A stretch of 64,000 nucleotides of DNA from CAMCXT01 sp040403315 (lineage in GTDB: Bacteria; Bacteroidota; Bacteroidia; M30B66): positions 1-64,000 of the forward strand of contig JBBAKX010000006.1 of NCBI GenBank assembly GCA_040403315.1. Direction: 5' to 3'. The number at the start of each line of letters is the position of its first letter. The stretch's first letter is position 1. Both the position numbers and the translations under genes were made by a program. Below the pieces are notes generated by a model. The model was given only the letters and a program-made list of their open reading frames with translations, made no database searches and had not been told where the DNA came from. Below, in pieces: positions 36,353-44,589 of this stretch.

Positions 36353-38249
36353 ATTCCCAAGCCGAATGATAATGTCCTTCATTCATGCAATAGGTAATTA
36401 ATTTATCGTAGAAAGGATCATTGGCCAATGTGGCGCTATCACCTACCATCACCAACTTAAACTTGGCTCTAGTCATAGCTACATTCATCCGACGATAATC
36501 TTTGAGAAATCCGATTTCATTGCGGTCGTTTGAACGTACCAAGGAAACAAAAACGATATCGCGCTCTTGACCTTGGAAAGAATCGATCGTTTGAATTTGA
36601 ACCTTTAGGTTTGGGATTCCATCCGAGAATCTGTCAGTGAATTCATGTTGAATCAATCGAATTTGCTGACTATATGGAGAGATAATCGCTACAGAGTAAA
36701 TATGACTACCATTAAGCGATTCGCTCAGTAATAGCAATTGATTGAAGATCAGATCAACTTCTCCTGGATTAGTAAAACTGCGTGATTCTTGGTTTGTGAT
36801 TTCTTCATATCCCAATCCTGCTGTATCCAAAAGCATAACGCCAGAATCATCTTGAATATAGCGCAAACCAAGATGCTCGGCGGCTTTCAATTGACCTTTG
36901 TAAAACCACAAATTAGGGAAAGCCATAATCGTAGGATTCATCCTATATTGAATGTTTAATAAGGCAACTGGGACATTGTCCATCGCTTTTTCCATTAACG
37001 TGAGCGAAAGGCCTCCTTTAGCCGCAGCATCAGATTTAATAGTTGGAGGAAGTTGAAAGGGATCACCAGCCATCACAACCCGATTGGCTTTTAAAATAGG
37101 TATCCAACACAGTGGTTCTGATGCCTGAGCTGCTTCGTCGATAAACACAAAATCGAACATTAACTTCGAAGGAGCAGAGTTGTTAGCACCTACCAAAGTA
37201 CAAGTGATCACCTCTGCTTGTTCATAAATGGAATCAACGATCATCCGTTCCATTTTCACAGCATCTTTTGTAAGTGCTCGAGCTTCCTGAATTAACAATT
37301 TTCTTTGCTCACGCTCTGCAGGACCAAAATTTCGCTTGTATTTACCTGCCATCCTTCTGAATTCATCGGCACGCTTCCTTGCTTCCTTGATGAAGCTGTA
37401 TTCCTTTGATAGTTTGAGCAATCCATCCGTTGTAATAGATTCTAGTTCTGCAGAAATCCTCACAGGATTACCAGCTCTTACAACCTTTACTCCTGCCTTT
37501 AACAAACTAATACTCACATGATCTGCTGCTGCATTAGAAGGAGTCGCAATAAGAATATTGGCACCTTGCTTTGAAATTTGCTTAGCTGCCTCTATCAGCG
37601 TTGTTGTTTTCCCTGTGCCTGGAGGACCATGAATAATACAAACGTCATTAGTTTCCAAAATAAGTTTAACAGCCTCATTTTGTGATGTATTCAAACTATT
37701 ACTTGAAGTAAATTCAAAGATTGATTGTTCAATTTGAGTTTGATTAATTCCTAACAGGATATTTCTCAAATCAGCTAATTTGCAATTCTTGGCATTTTGA
37801 ACCAATTCGAGCGTTTCGAAAGCCAATCGATAGCTTTGTTCATCGAAAAGTAATTGTATCCCAAGCTTCCCAAAGTCGATTATTTCAGGAAGCTCATCTC
37901 GAAAAAATACAATTCTGATTTGGTCACCGAAAACTTTCTCTACAGCTCCATTGGCCTCATCCTCTGGTTCTCCATCAAGTGAGAAAATACGAATAGGCTT
38001 TCCCGGACTAAATTGGTGAGGTGACTTTTGGTTCTTGGTTCTTTCAGCAACAACAAAAGGGTAATCGCCAAAACCATATCCAGTTTCTATTATCCTTAGT
38101 GGAAACCAACAAATCCCAATCTCCGCCCGATGGTGAACCGAGCCAGATTGAACAGCGGCTTCAAATGATTTCGCGTCTTCCGCTTTCTCTAATTCGAGAA
38201 GTTTACGGAGCTTTTCGAAGTATGCAATCGTTTGATCTATAGAGGCCAT
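36342..38249 (-). CDS. UPF1/IGHMBP2-like superfamily 1 helicase
   Basis: The 635-residue protein has an N-terminal OB-like region (about 1-185), then an SF1B core: Walker A GPPGTGKTTT near residue 208, motif Ia ATPSNAAADH, Walker B FIDEAAQA, GDPFQLPPT, QYRMNP, the TIDSFQGQERDIVFVSLVR motif V region and VAMTRAK motif VI. This layout matches the eukaryote-like UPF1/IGHMBP2 helicases that occur in many Bacteroidota. Nucleic-acid substrate and role are unknown. Its 3' end overlaps the convergent ABC1 kinase gene by 11 bp. Confidence 0.93.
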   Translation of the reverse strand: MASIDQTIAYFEKLRKLLELEKAEDAKSFEAAVQSGSVHHRAEIGICWFPLRIIETGYGFGDYPFVVAERTKNQKSPHQFSPGKPIRIFSLDGEPEDEANGAVEKVFGDQIRIVFFRDELPEIIDFGKLGIQLLFDEQSYRLAFETLELVQNAKNCKLADLRNILLGINQTQIEQSIFEFTSSNSLNTSQNEAVKLILETNDVCIIHGPPGTGKTTTLIEAAKQISKQGANILIATPSNAAADHVSISLLKAGVKVVRAGNPVRISAELESITTDGLLKLSKEYSFIKEARKRADEFRRMAGKYKRNFGPAEREQRKLLIQEARALTKDAVKMERMIVDSIYEQAEVITCTLVGANNSAPSKLMFDFVFIDEAAQASEPLCWIPILKANRVVMAGDPFQLPPTIKSDAAAKGGLSLTLMEKAMDNVPVALLNIQYRMNPTIMAFPNLWFYKGQLKAAEHLGLRYIQDDSGVMLLDTAGLGYEEITNQESRSFTNPGEVDLIFNQLLLLSESLNGSHIYSVAIISPYSQQIRLIQHEFTDRFSDGIPNLKVQIQTIDSFQGQERDIVFVSLVRSNDRNEIGFLKDYRRMNVAMTRAKFKLVMVGDSATLANDPFYDKLITYCMNEGHYHSAWEFIS

Positions 38250-38274
38250 GCATACTTAAGTTGAAACAAAAAAA

Positions 38275-40881
38275 TTACAATGATTTGGCTTTTTCGAGGG
38301 CAGATTTCATGCCTTCAGGTTTTGATCCACCTGCTGTAGCATAGAAATTTTGACCACCTCCGCCACCTTGAATTTCTTTGGCAAGATCACGAACGATGTT
38401 TCCAGCATTAAGTCCAGCTTGAAGCGCTTGCTCACCTAGAGCAACTGTTAACATTGGCTTTCCTCCACTGAAATGCCCGAGAACGATGAGCAATTCTGGA
38501 TATTGCGCTTTTAAGTCGAATGCGATATTCTTAACCAATTCGGGAACATCAAGATCTATTTCTTGAACGATTCGTTTTAGGTTTCCAAATGGTTCGATTG
38601 CCGCTTCCAATGATTTACGAATACTTCCAGCCTTATCTCGATTGAATTGCTCAAGTTTTTTCTCGAGCAGATTCTTGTCCTCAATTAACTGCTGCAAACC
38701 TTTGATCGGATCATTAGGAGACTTGAGAAGATCCTTCATTTGAAGGATTAACTGACTCTCCATACGAATCTGATTTTCAACGGCTTCTCCAGTAATAGCT
38801 TCAATTCGCCGAATACCTGCTGCGACAGCTCCTTCTGATGAAATTCGTAACATGCCGATATTGCCCGTAGCTGGAACATGTGTTCCTCCACATAGCTCCA
38901 CAGAATAAGAAGGATCAAAAGTGATCACACGAACAACATCGCCATATTTTTCCCCGAAAAGAGCCATTGCACCAAGCTTTTTAGCTTCTTCTATGGGGAG
39001 AACTTTGATGTCGCGGTTGATGTTCTCGAGAATTTTATCATTTACAATTCGTTCAATCTTCGCTAATTCTTCGTCTGTAACTTTAGAAAAATGTGAAAAA
39101 TCGAATCGTAGATATTTTTCGTTTACAAGCGACCCTTTTTGTTCTACATGGGTTCCTAAAACCGACCTTAATGCTGCATGCAAAAGATGTGTAGCAGTGT
39201 GATTACGCATAGTTGAAATGCGTTTCCCTCCATTAACTTCTGCTTTGAAAGTTGCATCAAGATCTTTGGGTAATTTATCGGCAAAATGAACGGTAACTCC
39301 ATGCTCTTTGCGCGTGTCGAGAATTTCTATTCGATCGTCGCCTGATGTAATAATTCCTGTATCACCAACTTGTCCGCCGCTCTCAGCATAAAAAGGAGTC
39401 AAGTTAAAAATGAGTTGATATTGCTTCTTCCCTTTTGTTTGAACTTCTCGGTAACGAGCTATTTTCACATTTGCATCGAGGAAATCATACCCTACAAAAT
39501 CTTGTTGATCATCTTCCATCACTTCGATCCAATCGCTAGCTTCTACAGAGGCGGCAGATCGACTTCTTTCTTTTTGTTGACGGAGATTTTCAGCAAAACC
39601 ATCCATATCGACGGTTAAACCTTGTTCTCGAGCCATGAGCTGAGTCAGGTCAATTGGAAAACCGAAAGTGTCAAATAACTCAAACGCGAAGGCTCCAGGA
39701 ACGATTGAACCTTCAGGATTCTTCGATGCAAAATCATTGAATTTTACGATTCCTGTTTCAAGTGTCCTGAGGAAGGATATTTCTTCTTCTTGAATAACCT
39801 TTTCGATGAGACCTTTTTGTGCCTCAAGTTCTGGGAATTGACGACCCATTTGATCGGAAAGCGTTGGAATCAACTTGAAAAGGAAAGGCTCTTTCAAATT
39901 GAGGAAAGTGTAACCGTAGCGAACTGCTCTGCGGAGGATTCTTCGTATTACATATCCAGCTTTGTTGTTTGACGGTAATTGTCCATCGGCAATTGCAAAA
40001 GCAATGGTTCTTATATGATCAGACATAACGCGCATAGCGATGTCTGTTTTTTCGGAATTGCCGTATTTAAAACCTGAAACAGCTTCAATGAATTGAATGA
40101 GAGGCTGGAAAACATCGGTATCGTAATTTGATTGTTTTCCTTGAAGCGCCATGCAAAGACGCTCGAAGCCCATACCTGTATCAACGTGCTGTGCAGGAAG
40201 TTTTTCAAGCGAGCCATCCGCTTTACGGTTGAACTCCATAAAAACGTTGTTCCAAATCTCGATCACCTGAGGATGAGATTCGTTAACAAGCAATTTGGCA
40301 TCAACTCTATTACGTTCTGATTCATCTCGAAGGTCTACATGGATTTCGGAACAAGGCCCACATGGTCCAGTTTCGCCCATTTCCCAGAAGTTGTCTTTTT
40401 TGTTTCCTTTCAGAATTCGGTCTTCTGAAATCCACTTTTTCCAAAAATCGAAAGCGTCTTGATCAAAAGCTAGATTCTCTGACGAATCGCCTTCGAAAAC
40501 GGTAACATACAATCTTGATTTGTCGATTTTATAGACCTCTGTGAGTAATTCCCAAGCCCATTCGATAGCTTCTTCCTTGAAATAATCTCCGAAAGACCAA
40601 TTCCCCAGCATTTCGAACATTGTGTGGTGATAAGTATCAACACCAACTTCTTCGAGATCGTTGTGTTTACCGGAAACCCGAAGGCACTTCTGCGTGTCGG
40701 CTATTCTTGTATATTTCACCGCTGCATTCCCAAGGAAAATGTCTTTAAACTGGTTCATCCCTGCGTTGGTGAACATCAAAGTGGGATCGTTTTTAATCAC
40801 CATCGGTGCTGATGGAACAATTTGATGACCCTTAGATGCAAAGAAATCTAGGAATGTTTGACGGATTTGTTGGGCGTTCAT
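38275..40881 (-). CDS. alaS: alanyl-tRNA synthetase
   Basis: AlaS charges tRNA-Ala. From ATG 40881 (MNAQQIRQTFLDFFASKGH) the protein has 868 residues, the usual length. It has the class II core (DPTLMFTNAGMNQFKDIFLG, the GPCGPCSEIHVD loop, GFERLCMALQ), the editing domain zinc motif HTATHLLH with CGGTH, and the C-Ala domain (GGKPMLTVAL, GGGGGQNFYATAGG). The frame extends 23 codons upstream, but a perfect -7 box at 40921-40928 lies inside that extension, so the shorter start is preferred. Confidence 0.98.
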   Translation of the reverse strand: MNAQQIRQTFLDFFASKGHQIVPSAPMVIKNDPTLMFTNAGMNQFKDIFLGNAAVKYTRIADTQKCLRVSGKHNDLEEVGVDTYHHTMFEMLGNWSFGDYFKEEAIEWAWELLTEVYKIDKSRLYVTVFEGDSSENLAFDQDAFDFWKKWISEDRILKGNKKDNFWEMGETGPCGPCSEIHVDLRDESERNRVDAKLLVNESHPQVIEIWNNVFMEFNRKADGSLEKLPAQHVDTGMGFERLCMALQGKQSNYDTDVFQPLIQFIEAVSGFKYGNSEKTDIAMRVMSDHIRTIAFAIADGQLPSNNKAGYVIRRILRRAVRYGYTFLNLKEPFLFKLIPTLSDQMGRQFPELEAQKGLIEKVIQEEEISFLRTLETGIVKFNDFASKNPEGSIVPGAFAFELFDTFGFPIDLTQLMAREQGLTVDMDGFAENLRQQKERSRSAASVEASDWIEVMEDDQQDFVGYDFLDANVKIARYREVQTKGKKQYQLIFNLTPFYAESGGQVGDTGIITSGDDRIEILDTRKEHGVTVHFADKLPKDLDATFKAEVNGGKRISTMRNHTATHLLHAALRSVLGTHVEQKGSLVNEKYLRFDFSHFSKVTDEELAKIERIVNDKILENINRDIKVLPIEEAKKLGAMALFGEKYGDVVRVITFDPSYSVELCGGTHVPATGNIGMLRISSEGAVAAGIRRIEAITGEAVENQIRMESQLILQMKDLLKSPNDPIKGLQQLIEDKNLLEKKLEQFNRDKAGSIRKSLEAAIEPFGNLKRIVQEIDLDVPELVKNIAFDLKAQYPELLIVLGHFSGGKPMLTVALGEQALQAGLNAGNIVRDLAKEIQGGGGGQNFYATAGGSKPEGMKSALEKAKSL

Positions 40882-40920
40882 TTGGCTTTTAACGAAAATT
40901 AAGATTTGCTCAAAGTGCCG

Positions 40921-40928
40921 CAAAGGTA
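40921..40928 (-). promoter_or_regulatory. -7 box of alaS
   Basis: CAAAGGTA on the plus strand reads TACCTTTG on the minus strand, an exact TAnnTTTG match 39 bp before the alaS ATG. Confidence 0.6.
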
Positions 40929-41002
40929 ATAATTCGGGCAGTATTGCCAACTTCTTGGCTTGATTGAAAACCTAAAATTAAGGCCTAAGAAGATGAATAG
41001 TC

Positions 41003-41010
41003 TATTTTTG
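41003..41010 (+). promoter_or_regulatory. -7 box of the M23 peptidase gene
   Basis: TATTTTTG matches TAnnTTTG exactly and lies 19 bp before the TTG start at 41030. Confidence 0.55.
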
Positions 41011-41029
41011 TGTTCCTAAAATTTTCAGT

Positions 41030-42001
41030 TTGGCAAAAGTTAAGTATCAATTCAACACCAAGTCATTGAGTTATGAGCGCATTAAACCCGGCACGCGTGA
41101 CCGGATGATGCGGATTCTCTCATTTGCCGGGACGGGAGTTGTATTTGCAGCATTGGGTGTTCTGATTGCCTACAACACCATTGATTCTCCGAAGGAAAAG
41201 CAGTTAAATCGAGAGTTGGATCAGATGCGCTTGGAGTATGATTTGGTGAATCAACGTCTGAAACAAATGAGTACAGTACTTGAAGATCTTCAGGATCGAG
41301 ATGATAATATTTATCGTGTTGTTTTTGAGGCGGAGCCAATTCCAGACGAGGTTCGAAAGGCAGGGTTTGGAGGGGTGAACCGTTATAGCAAGTACAAGGA
41401 ACTTGAGAACCGGGATTTGTTGACCGAAACGATGCGCAGAACCGACATCTTGTCGAAGCAAATGGTAATTCAGAGTAAATCATACGACGAAATTTTTACG
41501 ATGATTCGGAATAAGGCGGCTATGTTGTCTTGTATTCCTGCAATTCAACCGGTTAACAATAAAGATTTGAAGAGGATGGCGTCTGGCTTTGGCTACCGTA
41601 CCGATCCGATTTACAAAACCACTAAATTTCATGCTGGGATGGACTTTGCTGCGTCTGTTGGTACGGAGATTTATGCCACTGGTGATGGAGTTGTTGTTCG
41701 TGCAGATGCCGATGGTTCTGGCTATGGAAATCACGTTCGGATCAACCATGGTTACGGATACCTTACTTTGTACGGACATATGAGTAAAATTGCTGTTCGC
41801 CCAGGGCAGAAAGTAAAAAGAGGTGATGTTATTGGTCTTGTAGGAAACACAGGTAAGTCTGTTGGGCCTCACTTGCATTATGAAGTTCATAAAAACAACG
41901 AGGCGATTAACCCAGTGAACTTCTATTATAACGATTTGACTCCTGAGGAATATGCTCGAATGATTGAGTTGAGTGGTACCGAAAACCAAGCGTTCGACTA
42001 A
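41030..42001 (+). CDS. M23 family metallopeptidase (LytM-type)
   Basis: The 323-residue protein has a cytoplasmic N-terminus, one membrane helix (about 28-48), a coiled coil (about 52-95) and a C-terminal LytM domain. The zinc site is complete: His201-x3-Asp205 and His281-Leu-His283. It should cleave or regulate cleavage of peptidoglycan cross-bridges, with the catalytic domain in the periplasm. The start is TTG at 41030 (MAKVKYQFNTKSLSYERI, a conserved N-terminus in Bacteroidota homologues), 19 bp after a -7 box. It is divergent from alaS. Confidence 0.94.
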   Translation: MAKVKYQFNTKSLSYERIKPGTRDRMMRILSFAGTGVVFAALGVLIAYNTIDSPKEKQLNRELDQMRLEYDLVNQRLKQMSTVLEDLQDRDDNIYRVVFEAEPIPDEVRKAGFGGVNRYSKYKELENRDLLTETMRRTDILSKQMVIQSKSYDEIFTMIRNKAAMLSCIPAIQPVNNKDLKRMASGFGYRTDPIYKTTKFHAGMDFAASVGTEIYATGDGVVVRADADGSGYGNHVRINHGYGYLTLYGHMSKIAVRPGQKVKRGDVIGLVGNTGKSVGPHLHYEVHKNNEAINPVNFYYNDLTPEEYARMIELSGTENQAFD

Positions 42002-42014
42002 TACCGTTTTGCAA

Positions 42015-42380
42015 TTAGGCGATTTCCAATTCATCGAATCTGCTCATTTTTTTGTTGATCAACATGCGGACGTGATTAACATCGCTTTGTAGTCTTTCGT
42101 GTTCTAACTTACTGATGTAGCCGATATGCATTGAAAATTCGAGAAGAAATTCGGTTTCCGACAAATGGTATCTTGCCAACATGAGCATATCTGAACGCAT
42201 ATCGAGACCTGGAGAATGGCTCTCGGCAATTCGATTAGGAATTCTTAATGCTGATTGAAGCAATTGGAAACTGATTCCTTTTTCGCTCTTTTCGGATGTC
42301 GGAAAACTTCGAGTAATTTGATTGATAGAGATCGCTAAATCAATAGATCGTTTCCAAGCAAATGTTTTTTTGTAATTCAT
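42015..42380 (-). CDS. four-helix bundle protein (23S rRNA intervening-sequence type)
   Basis: From ATG 42380 the 121-residue protein begins MNYKKTFAWKRSIDLAISI and continues with TRSFPTSEKSEKGISFQLLQSALRIPNRIAE and an all-helical C-terminal half (ARYHLSETEFLLEFS). This is the pattern of the four-helix bundle family once named for ORFs in 23S rRNA intervening sequences. It is a common free-standing gene in Bacteroidota with no established function. It converges on the M23 peptidase gene. Confidence 0.85.
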   Translation of the reverse strand: MNYKKTFAWKRSIDLAISINQITRSFPTSEKSEKGISFQLLQSALRIPNRIAESHSPGLDMRSDMLMLARYHLSETEFLLEFSMHIGYISKLEHERLQSDVNHVRMLINKKMSRFDELEIA

Positions 42381-42492
42381 GCTGAATGTCTTTCGGTTGA
42401 TAAAACCAAAAATCAATCAGAGAGAATCAAATAGTCGGATGTTAACCGTTTATAAACGTTTATAACCGATTATCACCGGATAAATGGTAGAT

Positions 42493-43146
42493 TTATTTCT
42501 TTAAAATGCTGATTAATAAATCATTAAGTGAACTGATGGAATCTTGAATTTTCCATGCATTTCGGTTTCTCGGTTCCACGTAATTTGAAATCGATCGTAT
42601 CTGAATCGCAGGAATATCAAGCATTCCTGCCACATAAAATACAGCAGCACCTTCCATTGATTCTGTATGCACGTCTGTACAATTTCTTTGTAATTCACTA
42701 ATGCTAAGTTCATTACCATGTACTTTTTGTACAGTAATGGCATTCACCTTTTTTATATTGACCAATCTTTCTTTAAGATAATCTATTGACTCATAGAGTT
42801 TTCCATCTTTGAATGGTTTTTCATTTGCTTGAACTAGTCCAAGTGAAAAAATATCGATAAAGCTATCTTGGTCTTCTACTCCCCAATGGTAGAACTCATC
42901 TCTTTGCACACAAACTGTTTCACAAAGTTGAAGACTATAATCTATGGCGCCAGCAATTCCGACGTTAATGATCAAATCAGGCTTGTCTGAATTTAAGTGT
43001 TGAGATAGTTTGAAAACTGTTGGCACGATACCCACTCCTAAATTTATCCATTCGATGGAGTGCGGAGAATTAAACCGAGATTCTTTGTAAGCGTTTTTTG
43101 CTAACGAAAACTCTGTTTCAGTGGCCGATGCAATTAAAATTTTCAT
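42493..43146 (-). CDS. mqnB: futalosine hydrolase
   Basis: MqnB removes hypoxanthine from futalosine in the alternative menaquinone pathway. The 217-residue protein is a nucleoside phosphorylase-fold hydrolase with NLGVGIVPTVFKL, the INVGIAGAIDYSL segment, the catalytic-site SMEGAAVFY and the diagnostic SISNYVEPRNRNAWKI near the C-terminus, which separates it from MTA/SAH nucleosidase. It implies menaquinone as the respiratory quinone. The start at 43146 has a one-mismatch -7 element only a few bases upstream. Confidence 0.9.
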   Translation of the reverse strand: MKILIASATETEFSLAKNAYKESRFNSPHSIEWINLGVGIVPTVFKLSQHLNSDKPDLIINVGIAGAIDYSLQLCETVCVQRDEFYHWGVEDQDSFIDIFSLGLVQANEKPFKDGKLYESIDYLKERLVNIKKVNAITVQKVHGNELSISELQRNCTDVHTESMEGAAVFYVAGMLDIPAIQIRSISNYVEPRNRNAWKIQDSISSLNDLLISILKK

Positions 43147-43477
43147 TTGCTAAAAGTAGTTCAATCAGTTAAAAATTAGGCTTATCATCAGAATTTGAAG
43201 TAAGCAAAAGTGACTTGTGTTTACTAATACTTTAAATAAAACGAAGCCTTGTTTGAGAATTGGGCAGAAGGGGCAAAATGATTTCAGAAATCATACAAAT
43301 TTATGTTAGGTTAAATCCACTTCATGCATGCAATATAATTTCAGGAGGATAAAATTAACAGAGCACATGCGCGAAAAATCAATTTCTTCTTGTTAATTAG
43401 CGATTTACAGACACCTTGAATTTTTCAGCATTAACATTGAGTTAGTTATGCTGATTGAATTGTAATTTTGCTTTGCT
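43147..43477. other. 331-bp non-coding gap between divergent genes
   Basis: No reading frame, tRNA or strong hairpin was recognised. It contains a perfect -7 box at 43463-43470 (TAATTTTG) for the rightward gene. A G-rich stretch near 43260 loosely recalls the repeat core but does not align well. Confidence 0.4.
43463..43470 (+). promoter_or_regulatory. -7 box of the membrane protein gene
   Basis: TAATTTTG matches TAnnTTTG exactly and ends 7 bp before ATG 43478, implying a very short leader. Confidence 0.5.
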
Positions 43478-44587
43478 ATGATAGAAACAAATACCTCCAG
43501 ACTTCAATGGACTTTCAGAATCATGTTGATGGCTGTGCTCGGTACGCTCCTGCTCTCGAGTAAGGTTTGGATGACGGATAGAAACTTCCCGGTAATTCCA
43601 ATTTTTGAAGGAATTCCTTCCATGCCATCTCCACTTGATTACATACTTTATAGTGTTTTGATTGTTTTGGCAATTTACCAGATCATATATTTAGAAAACC
43701 GAAATACCATGTATGCACTAATCGGCATGTATGCATTTTTGATGGCAGGCGACCAAATGCGCTGGCAGCCATACAATGTGCAATATCTGTTGATTATGAT
43801 TGGTTTGTTGTTTTATCCTTTGAAAACCGATCATTTGTTAGCTGCTTTTAGGTTTTTCATTATTGCATTCTACATATGGAGTGGATTTCAACAACTTAAC
43901 ATGGTTTTTATTCAGTCGATTTTTCCATGGTTAGCGGGGCCTCTGGCAGAAAAATTCCCGTCAGCAATGGAAGAATATGTTCTAGGTGGTGGGTACGTTT
44001 TCCCATGGCTTTTCCTCTTTACTGGCGTTGGTTTGTTAGTTCCCAAACTCAGAAATATTGCAGTTTATGTAGGCGTATTTATTCAACTCTTTTTGATTTA
44101 TTCGTTTAGTCCGCTCGGGAACGATTGGAATGAAGTAATTCTTCCTTACAATGCAGCTTTGGGGATGTTTACTTGGCTCCTATTTTTTAACGCTGAGTTG
44201 AATTACAAAGAAATATTTGTTACCAAGTTTAAATTTCATTGGGCTTTCATTGGCTTGTTTGGAATCCTTCCAATAGCTAGTTTTTTCGGAATCTACGATA
44301 GAATGCAAAGCTTCAATACGTATTCTGGGAAAGCTTATTATGGAAAAATTTACGTTACCGAGCAACTTGCTGAACGTTTGCCCGACGGAGTGAAACGCTA
44401 TGTTTTCCGTCCACCGCTATCAAAACCATTTATCGAAACAACTTATTGGTCGATGGATGCTCTGAAGGTTTCACCTTATTCTGAAAAAAGGATTTATCGC
44501 TCTTTAGAGAGCTACATTTGCTCTTTTGCTGAAGGCGATTGTGCTGCAGAATTGGAAATATATACCTACGAAGACGCCGCTAATTAA
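43478..44587 (+). CDS. polytopic membrane protein, family not recognised
   Basis: The 369-residue protein has about nine hydrophobic helices (from residue 13 to about 275) with a WSGFQQLN segment in the middle. A soluble C-terminal region of about 90 residues (YGKIYVTEQLAERLPDGVKRYV) contains two cysteines near the end. The helix layout and the aromatic-rich loops recall HTTM/vitamin-K-carboxylase-like membrane proteins, but I see no convincing family motif. It ends 2 bp before the DUF5916 gene, so the two are probably one operon. Confidence 0.7.
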   Translation: MIETNTSRLQWTFRIMLMAVLGTLLLSSKVWMTDRNFPVIPIFEGIPSMPSPLDYILYSVLIVLAIYQIIYLENRNTMYALIGMYAFLMAGDQMRWQPYNVQYLLIMIGLLFYPLKTDHLLAAFRFFIIAFYIWSGFQQLNMVFIQSIFPWLAGPLAEKFPSAMEEYVLGGGYVFPWLFLFTGVGLLVPKLRNIAVYVGVFIQLFLIYSFSPLGNDWNEVILPYNAALGMFTWLLFFNAELNYKEIFVTKFKFHWAFIGLFGILPIASFFGIYDRMQSFNTYSGKAYYGKIYVTEQLAERLPDGVKRYVFRPPLSKPFIETTYWSMDALKVSPYSEKRIYRSLESYICSFAEGDCAAELEIYTYEDAAN

Positions 44588-44589
44588 TC

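Noticed and set aside
40882..40950. N-terminal extension of alaS
   Set aside because: The extension has no similarity to AlaS, and a perfect -7 box (40921-40928) lies within it.
43255..43290. G-rich stretch resembling the dispersed repeat core
   Set aside because: Only a few bases match and the flanks do not align with any good copy.
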